Of a DNA stretch of 54,123 nt, positions 49,504 to 54,123 are shown piece by piece. The notes below the pieces were generated by a model. The model saw only the letters and a program-made list of their open reading frames with translations, did not search any database and was not told the origin of the DNA. Source of the stretch: CAVRJC01 sp964505725 (GTDB lineage Bacteria > Actinomycetota > Acidimicrobiia > IMCC26256 > DASPTH01). How positions within the stretch are numbered: the stretch's first letter is position 1; the number at the start of each line of letters is the position of its first letter. The position numbers were made by a program, and so were the translations under genes. Where the stretch lies: the NCBI GenBank assembly GCA_964505725.1, contig CAZDJK010000038.1, forward strand, positions 1 to 54,123, given 5' to 3'.

Positions 49504-51309
49504 ATGGCGATCGACGTCCGCCAGCTCCGCTCACAGGTGCTCGACCCCGAGATCGAGGAGGAGCTCCAGAGCTTCGAGGAGCACGCGAACAAGTTCCTCG
49601 CCGGTGAGATCGACGACGACGTCTTCCGCGTCTTCCGGCTGAACCAGGGCATCTACGGGCAGCGCCAGGGCGGCAACAACCAGATGCTCCGGGTGAAGGT
49701 GCCCTACGGCAAGCTCGAGCCCGACCAGCTCGAGGTCCTCGGCTACGTCGCCGAGACCTACTCGCGCGGGTGGGGCCATCTCACGACGCGCCAGAACGTG
49801 CAGTTCCACTTCGTCCAGCTCGAGCAGGTGGCGGAGGCGCTGCGGCTGCTCGCCTCGGTGGGCCTCACCAGCCGGGAGGCCTGCGGCGACACCGTCCGCA
49901 ACGTGGCCGGGTGCCACCTCGCCGGCGCGTGCCCCTACGAGGTGCTCGACATCAGCCCCTGGGCGGAGGCGGCGAAGTCGCTGTTCCTGCGCAACCCGAT
50001 CGCGCAGCGGCTGCCCCGCAAGTTCAAGATCAACTTCTCGGGCTGCGCCACCGATTGCGGGCAGGCGATGTTCAACGACGTCGGGGTGATCGCGGTGAAC
50101 CGGCCGCTCCCCGACGGCAACGTCGAAGCCGGGTTCCGCGTGTTCATGGCCGGTGGGCTCGGCGCGAACCCGCACCCCGCGCAGGCGCTCGAGGAGTTCA
50201 CCTCCCGCGAGGATCTCCTGCCCACGATCGAGGCGATCCTGCGTGTGCAGGACCACCACGGCAACCGCGACAACAAGCTGCGCGCGCGCCTCAAGTGGCT
50301 GGTCGACACCATGGGGATCGACGAGCTGCGCGAGCGGATCTTCAAGGAACGCCGGTTCCTGCCCGCATCGGCGACCTATCCCGGCGGGATCCCCGACGTG
50401 GTGCAGGCCCACGGAGACGCGCCGGCCGGCATCGGCACCGCGGTCACGGCCGACGGCGGGCTCAGCGGCTACGCGCGCACCACCACCCCGGTCGAGTTCC
50501 GCGGGTTGTCACCGTTCTCGCGTTGGGACACCGCGAACGTCGTGCGCGGGCGCGCCAACGGCACCGTCAGCGCGTACGCATGGGCGCGGCTCGGCGACAT
50601 CACCGCTGACCAGTTCCGCGCCCTCGCCGACATCCAGCGCGACTTCGGCGTCGAGGTGCGCGTGACCAACCGCCAGAATTTCGTGCTGCGTGGCCCCAGC
50701 GACGAGCAGCTGCCCGAGCTGTTCGAGCGCCTCGACGCGATCGGTATGGCGGAGGCGGGCGCCGAGCTCGTGCGCGACGTGGTCTCGTGCCCGGGTGCCG
50801 ACACGTGCAACCTCGCCGTCACCCAGTCGCGCGGCCTCGCCGCCGACATCGGCGACGCGTTGGAGGAGGCGGGCCTCGCCGAGGTCGGGGGCATCCGCAT
50901 CAACATCTCCGGGTGCACCAACTCGTGCGGCCAGCACCACGTGGCCGACATCGGCTTCCTCGGCATCGAGCGGCGCGCCCACGGCCGGGCCGCGCCCGGG
51001 TACCACATGGAGCTCGGCGGGCGGGTCGGCAACATGGAGATCGAGTTCGCCCAGAAGGCCGTGAAGCTCCCGGCGCGCAACGCGTCGAAGGCCGTCGTGC
51101 GCGTGGTCGAGCAATTCGCCGGGGAGCGCGATCCCGGCGAGACGTTCTCCGAATGGCTCGTGCGTGCCGGCGGCGCCGCCGCGGTGGGCCGGACGCTCAA
51201 GGATCTCGACGAGTTCCCCACCCCCGAGGAATCGCCGGAGTACTACGTCGACTTCGACGAGACCGGCCCGTACGTGGCCGAGACGGGCGAGTCGGAGTGC
51301 GCGACGTGA
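49504..51309 (+). CDS. Nitrite/sulfite reductase, siroheme [4Fe-4S] type
   Basis: About 601 residues in two pseudo-symmetric halves, each with a ferredoxin-like and a siroheme-binding domain. C-terminal cluster cysteines are C429-x5-C435 and C471-x3-C475 (SCPGADTC, GCTNSC). The N-terminal half also has C137-x5-C143 and C181-x3-C185 with nearly equal spacing. It reduces sulfite to sulfide or nitrite to ammonia with six electrons. The overlap with cysH (GTGA) favours sulfite. The ATG at 49504 lies just after a -10-like element. Confidence 0.92.
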   Translation: MAIDVRQLRSQVLDPEIEEELQSFEEHANKFLAGEIDDDVFRVFRLNQGIYGQRQGGNNQMLRVKVPYGKLEPDQLEVLGYVAETYSRGWGHLTTRQNVQFHFVQLEQVAEALRLLASVGLTSREACGDTVRNVAGCHLAGACPYEVLDISPWAEAAKSLFLRNPIAQRLPRKFKINFSGCATDCGQAMFNDVGVIAVNRPLPDGNVEAGFRVFMAGGLGANPHPAQALEEFTSREDLLPTIEAILRVQDHHGNRDNKLRARLKWLVDTMGIDELRERIFKERRFLPASATYPGGIPDVVQAHGDAPAGIGTAVTADGGLSGYARTTTPVEFRGLSPFSRWDTANVVRGRANGTVSAYAWARLGDITADQFRALADIQRDFGVEVRVTNRQNFVLRGPSDEQLPELFERLDAIGMAEAGAELVRDVVSCPGADTCNLAVTQSRGLAADIGDALEEAGLAEVGGIRINISGCTNSCGQHHVADIGFLGIERRAHGRAAPGYHMELGGRVGNMEIEFAQKAVKLPARNASKAVVRVVEQFAGERDPGETFSEWLVRAGGAAAVGRTLKDLDEFPTPEESPEYYVDFDETGPYVAETGESECAT

Positions 51310-52043
51310 GCTCCTTCGTCCGCGACTTCGCCGAGGCGGAGGAACCCGCCGAGCCACACGTCACCAGCGTTCCCGACCTCGGCGAGCTCGCCGCGGTATC
51401 GGAGAAGCTCGAGCACCTGCCCGCGAGCGAAGCGGTCCGCTGGGCGTTCGACACCTTCGGCGACGAGGCGATCCTGGCGGCGTCGTTCCAGGACTGCGTG
51501 CTCATCGACGTCGCGGTGCAGGTCGCGCCCGACATCGACGTGGTGTTCCTCGACACGCAATACCACTTCGCGGAGACGCTCTGGTACGTGGAGCAGGTCC
51601 GCAAGCGCTACGACCTCAACCTCCGCGTCGTCTCCCCCCTCGTCGAGCCCGACGACATGTGGCGGGTCGACACCGACGCCTGCTGCGAGATGCGCAAGGT
51701 CGAGCCGCTGGCGCGCGCGCTGGAGGGCAAGCGCGCGTGGCTCACCGGGCTGCGCCGCGACGAGGCCGCGACGCGCGCCAACGCGCCCATCGTGAGCTGG
51801 GACGTCGGCCGCGGCATCGTGAAGGTGAACCCGATCGCGACCTGGACCCACGACGACATCGAGGGCTACGTGCGCGACCGCGAGCTCCCCTCGCACCCGC
51901 TCCGCGACAAGGGCTACCCCTCGATCGGATGCTGGCCGTGCACTCAGCCGGTGGCGGAGGGCGACGACCCGCGCGCCGGGCGCTGGGCCGGCACCGGCAA
52001 GCTGGAGTGCGGCCTGCACGGTTGGACACCCAGCCAGGGCTGA
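51306..52043 (+). CDS. cysH: APS (adenylyl-sulfate) reductase
   Basis: About 245 residues. The PP-loop-type core has LAASFQDCVLID and VFLDTQYHFAETLWY. Cys126-Cys127 (ACCEMRKVEPL) and Cys209-x2-Cys212 (GCWPCTQPV) would ligate the 4Fe-4S cluster of the APS-specific type, and Cys235 in ECGLHG is the catalytic thiol. It reduces APS to sulfite with thioredoxin, supplying the preceding enzyme. GTG 51306 overlaps that gene's stop. Confidence 0.94.
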   Translation: MSSFVRDFAEAEEPAEPHVTSVPDLGELAAVSEKLEHLPASEAVRWAFDTFGDEAILAASFQDCVLIDVAVQVAPDIDVVFLDTQYHFAETLWYVEQVRKRYDLNLRVVSPLVEPDDMWRVDTDACCEMRKVEPLARALEGKRAWLTGLRRDEAATRANAPIVSWDVGRGIVKVNPIATWTHDDIEGYVRDRELPSHPLRDKGYPSIGCWPCTQPVAEGDDPRAGRWAGTGKLECGLHGWTPSQG

Positions 52044-52099
52044 AACCCGCGACTCCGGCCGCGAGCGACTGGGGCCGGTCCAGCGAGGGAGCCGGGCGT

Positions 52100-52222
52100 T
52101 CAGGCCGCGAGCACGAGCTCGTCGTCAGGCGCCTCAGGCGGTGGCTTGCGGGGGTCCCGACGCGCAAGGCGCGACGCCAGGTACGCGACGCCCCGGTAGA
52201 GGAGATACCCGATCAAGCACAC
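52100..52222 (-). CDS. Small hypothetical membrane protein downstream of ispG
   Basis: GTG 52222 opens a 40-residue frame: a hydrophobic segment (CLIGYLLYRGVAYLASRLA), a basic patch and an acidic/Pro tail ending DDELVLAA. Extending eight codons upstream reaches CTG at 52246, which overlaps the ispG stop in the same 4-base pattern as the GTGA overlaps in this genome. No family is recognised. Codon third positions are GC-rich, in keeping with a real gene, but the evidence is limited. Confidence 0.4.
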   Translation of the reverse strand: MCLIGYLLYRGVAYLASRLARRDPRKPPPEAPDDELVLAA

Positions 52223-52242
52223 GCTCGGATCGTAGATCCGGT

Positions 52243-53451
52243 TCAGTCGACGATGTCGCGGATCCGGGCGACGCGCTCCTCGCTGCGGTTGGCGTCGGTG
52301 CCCTGGATCTGCAGGAGCTCCTCTCGTGTCGCGGCCGCGATCGCCTCGGCGTCAGCGTCCGCGGCCGCGAGGCGGGCCTCGATGCCCTCGGCCACGATGC
52401 GTTCGGCCTCGTTGACGAGCGCTGCGACCATCTCCGACTCGGGGACGACGCGCACCACCTGACCCCGCACGAACAGGTGGCCCTTGCCCCGGCCGGCGGC
52501 GATGCCGAGGTCGGCGTCACGCGCCTCGCCCGGCCCGTTCACGACGCATCCCATCACCGCGACCTGGAGTGGGATCCGGCGTGCCTCCAGCGCGTCCTGC
52601 GCCGCCCGTGCGACGCCGATCACGTCGACCTCGGCGCGACCGCACGACGGGCACGCGATCAGGTCGAGACCCTTGCGCTCGCGCAGCCCCATCGCCTCGA
52701 GGAGCTGACGGCCCGCCTTGGCCTCCTCCACCGGGTCCGCGGTCAGGGAGAAGCGGATGGTGTCGCCGATGCCCTCGGCGAGCAGCGTGGCGATCCCGGC
52801 GGTGCCCTTCACGAGCCCGCCGGGCAGCGGGCCCGCCTCGGTGACCCCGAGGTGCAACGGGTGGTCGACCCGCTCGGACAGCAGCCGGTAGGCGTCGATC
52901 ATCACGGGCACGTTCGACGACTTCACCGAGATCTTGACGTCGTCGAAGCCGACCTCCGCGAAGTACGCGAGCTCGCGTTCGGCCGACGCCACCAGCGCCT
53001 CGGGAGTCGCGCCGCCGTGCCGTTCGGCGATGTCCGGGTCGAGCGACCCTGCGTTCACGCCGATGCGGATGGGCACGCGGTGGTCGCGCGCGGCTTGCGC
53101 CACCGCCTTGATCTGCTCCGGCTTGCGGATGTTGCCCGGGTTGAGCCGCAGGCCCTGCACCCCGGCCTCGATCGCGGCGAGCGCGAGCTTGTACTGGAAG
53201 TGGATGTCCGCCACGATCGGCACCGGCGAGCGCGGCAGGATCTGCGCGAGGCCCTCGGCCGCTGCCTCCTCATTGCACGTGCACCGCACGATGTCGCATC
53301 CCGCGGCGGCAAGCGCGTAGATCTGCGTGAGCGTGGCGTCGACGTCGGCCGTCTTGGTGGTCGTCATCGACTGGACCGACACCGGCGCGTCGCCGCCGAC
53401 GGCCACGTCGCCGACGCGGATCTGGCGCGTGACCCGCCGCTCGACGCTCAC
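52243..53451 (-). CDS. ispG: 4-hydroxy-3-methylbut-2-en-1-yl diphosphate synthase
   Basis: About 402 residues. The N-terminal TIM barrel (APVSVQSMTTTKTADVDATL, IVADIHFQYKLAL, GLRLNPGNI) is joined to a C-terminal 4Fe-4S domain with CPSCGR and MGCVVNGPGE. It carries out the penultimate step of the MEP isoprenoid pathway. The GTG at 53451 lies 7 bases after the site-2 protease stop. The protease-ispG order matches mycobacterial dxr-rip-ispG. Confidence 0.97.
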   Translation of the reverse strand: MSVERRVTRQIRVGDVAVGGDAPVSVQSMTTTKTADVDATLTQIYALAAAGCDIVRCTCNEEAAAEGLAQILPRSPVPIVADIHFQYKLALAAIEAGVQGLRLNPGNIRKPEQIKAVAQAARDHRVPIRIGVNAGSLDPDIAERHGGATPEALVASAERELAYFAEVGFDDVKISVKSSNVPVMIDAYRLLSERVDHPLHLGVTEAGPLPGGLVKGTAGIATLLAEGIGDTIRFSLTADPVEEAKAGRQLLEAMGLRERKGLDLIACPSCGRAEVDVIGVARAAQDALEARRIPLQVAVMGCVVNGPGEARDADLGIAAGRGKGHLFVRGQVVRVVPESEMVAALVNEAERIVAEGIEARLAAADADAEAIAAATREELLQIQGTDANRSEERVARIRDIVD

Positions 53452-53458
53452 GCCGCGC

Positions 53459-54123
53459 TCATTGGCCGAACGCCTGGCGTACGTCGAGGAACATCGCGGA
53501 GAGCGACAGGGTCACCAGCACCATGAGCACGACCGCGGCGACCGGCATCAGCTTGCGGTAGTCGACGTGCTCCCGGTTGCCGGTGAGCTTGAAACGCCCC
53601 CACTCGAACAGCACGACGACCGCGTGCCCGCCGTCGAACGGGAGCACGGGCAGGAGGTTGAAGAGGGCGAGCACGAGGCTGATACCCCCGAGGAGGTAGA
53701 GCAACGCCCAGACGTTGCCGCCGACGATCTGGCTGCCCTCGTCGACGATGCCGATGAACGACCGCGGACGGTTCAGGTCGGCGGTGGAGCCGGCCGTCGG
53801 CGCCGCGGACGTGAAGTTCTTCGAGTAGCTCTCGACGCCCGACGGGGAGAACAACCGACCGATTCCCGCGCCGGCGCTGGTAGTGACGTCGCCGAGGGAG
53901 CGGAACGACTCAGGGATTGCGGTGATCGGGTTCACCGACTTGGTCGCGCTCGTGGGCGAGACACCGAGGAAGCCGCGGCCGTCCTGCTCGCGCGGCGTGG
54001 CGGTCACGTCGACGAGCCGGCCGTCGCGCTTCACCGTGAACACGATGGTGTCGTTGCCGTGCGACTGGATCGCGGTGGTGAGGTCGTCCCACGAGGGGGT
54101 CGGGCGGCCCGCCACGGCGACGA
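53459..54123 (-). CDS. M50 site-2 protease (RseP/Rip-like), C-terminal part
   Basis: The gene runs past the right end of the window; about 221 C-terminal residues are visible and there is no start codon inside. The first part is a PDZ domain end (VAVAGRPTPSWDDL to FLGVSPT). Two membrane helices follow, with LFNLLPVLPFDGGHAV carrying the third catalytic Asp of the M50 family, and a last helix near the C-terminus. It would cut membrane-bound anti-sigma factors. The catalytic HExxH lies beyond the window. Confidence 0.9.
   Translation of the reverse strand, partial: VAVAGRPTPSWDDLTTAIQSHGNDTIVFTVKRDGRLVDVTATPREQDGRGFLGVSPTSATKSVNPITAIPESFRSLGDVTTSAGAGIGRLFSPSGVESYSKNFTSAAPTAGSTADLNRPRSFIGIVDEGSQIVGGNVWALLYLLGGISLVLALFNLLPVLPFDGGHAVVVLFEWGRFKLTGNREHVDYRKLMPVAAVVLMVLVTLSLSAMFLDVRQAFGQ

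Noticed and set aside
52055..52078. CCGGCC/GGCCGG inverted repeat after cysH as a terminator
   Set aside because: The stem is only 6 bases with a 12-base loop and no U-tract, and such pairs occur often by chance at this G+C content.

Overview
This window is a compact, very GC-rich chromosomal stretch from an actinobacterium. The evidence is the many GTG/TTG starts, frequent GTGA gene overlaps, an actinobacterial-type SOS box (GAAC-N4-GTTC), a conservon (cvnABCD), and a gene order that follows the actinobacterial backbone as I remember it from Mycobacterium and Streptomyces. A deep-branching group such as Acidimicrobiia is plausible but not proven. No tRNA, rRNA, CRISPR array or insertion sequence is visible, and no gap between genes exceeds about 300 bases.

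Layout. Positions 1-2773 hold the end of an MFS transporter, a PIG-L family deacetylase, YqgE and a DUF72 protein. Positions 2782-7517 hold the B12-dependent ribonucleotide reductase nrdJ, its repressor nrdR, a LysM membrane protein in the place of the SOS division inhibitor ChiZ, and divergent lexA with three SOS boxes. Positions 7522-17455 form one long leftward operon: recA (with an intein), miaB, miaA, dapF, hflX, dapC, dapD, dapE. Positions 17674-21673 hold an ArsR/SRPBCC pair, a GNAT acetyltransferase, thpR, cinA and pgsA. rimO (21670-23034) and the conservon (23073-26793) follow, then ftsK and RNase J. Positions 31017-33397 hold a diiron ferritin-like protein with two TetR regulators, lying between RNase J and dapB where I would expect thyX/dapA. 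Positions 33394-49424 carry dapB, an M16 peptidase, pnp, rpsO, ribF, truB, nrnA, rbfA, a DUF503 gene, infB, ylxR, nusA, rimP, an ATP-dependent DNA ligase and proS. Rightward sulfur genes (nitrite/sulfite reductase, cysH) follow, and the window ends with ispG and a truncated site-2 protease gene.

How the genes work together. dapB, dapC, dapD, dapE and dapF give the succinylase route to diaminopimelate and lysine; only dapA is missing from the window. recA, lexA and the LysM gene form an SOS module joined by matching operator sites. nrdR-nrdJ form a self-contained dNTP control unit. rimP-nusA-ylxR-infB-DUF503-rbfA-nrnA-truB-ribF-rpsO-pnp is the classic transcription, translation and RNA-turnover block, and RNase J extends it. 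Sulfite reductase plus APS reductase form assimilatory sulfate reduction. ispG next to the site-2 protease matches the dxr-rip-ispG arrangement.

Most notable points: a homing-endonuclease intein in RecA at the site I associate with the M. leprae intein; a nitrite/sulfite reductase whose two halves both keep a complete four-cysteine cluster motif; a 16-base segment shared by the recA leader and the 5' region of the LysM gene; a repeat-rich rpsO leader; and the TetR/TetR/diiron locus.
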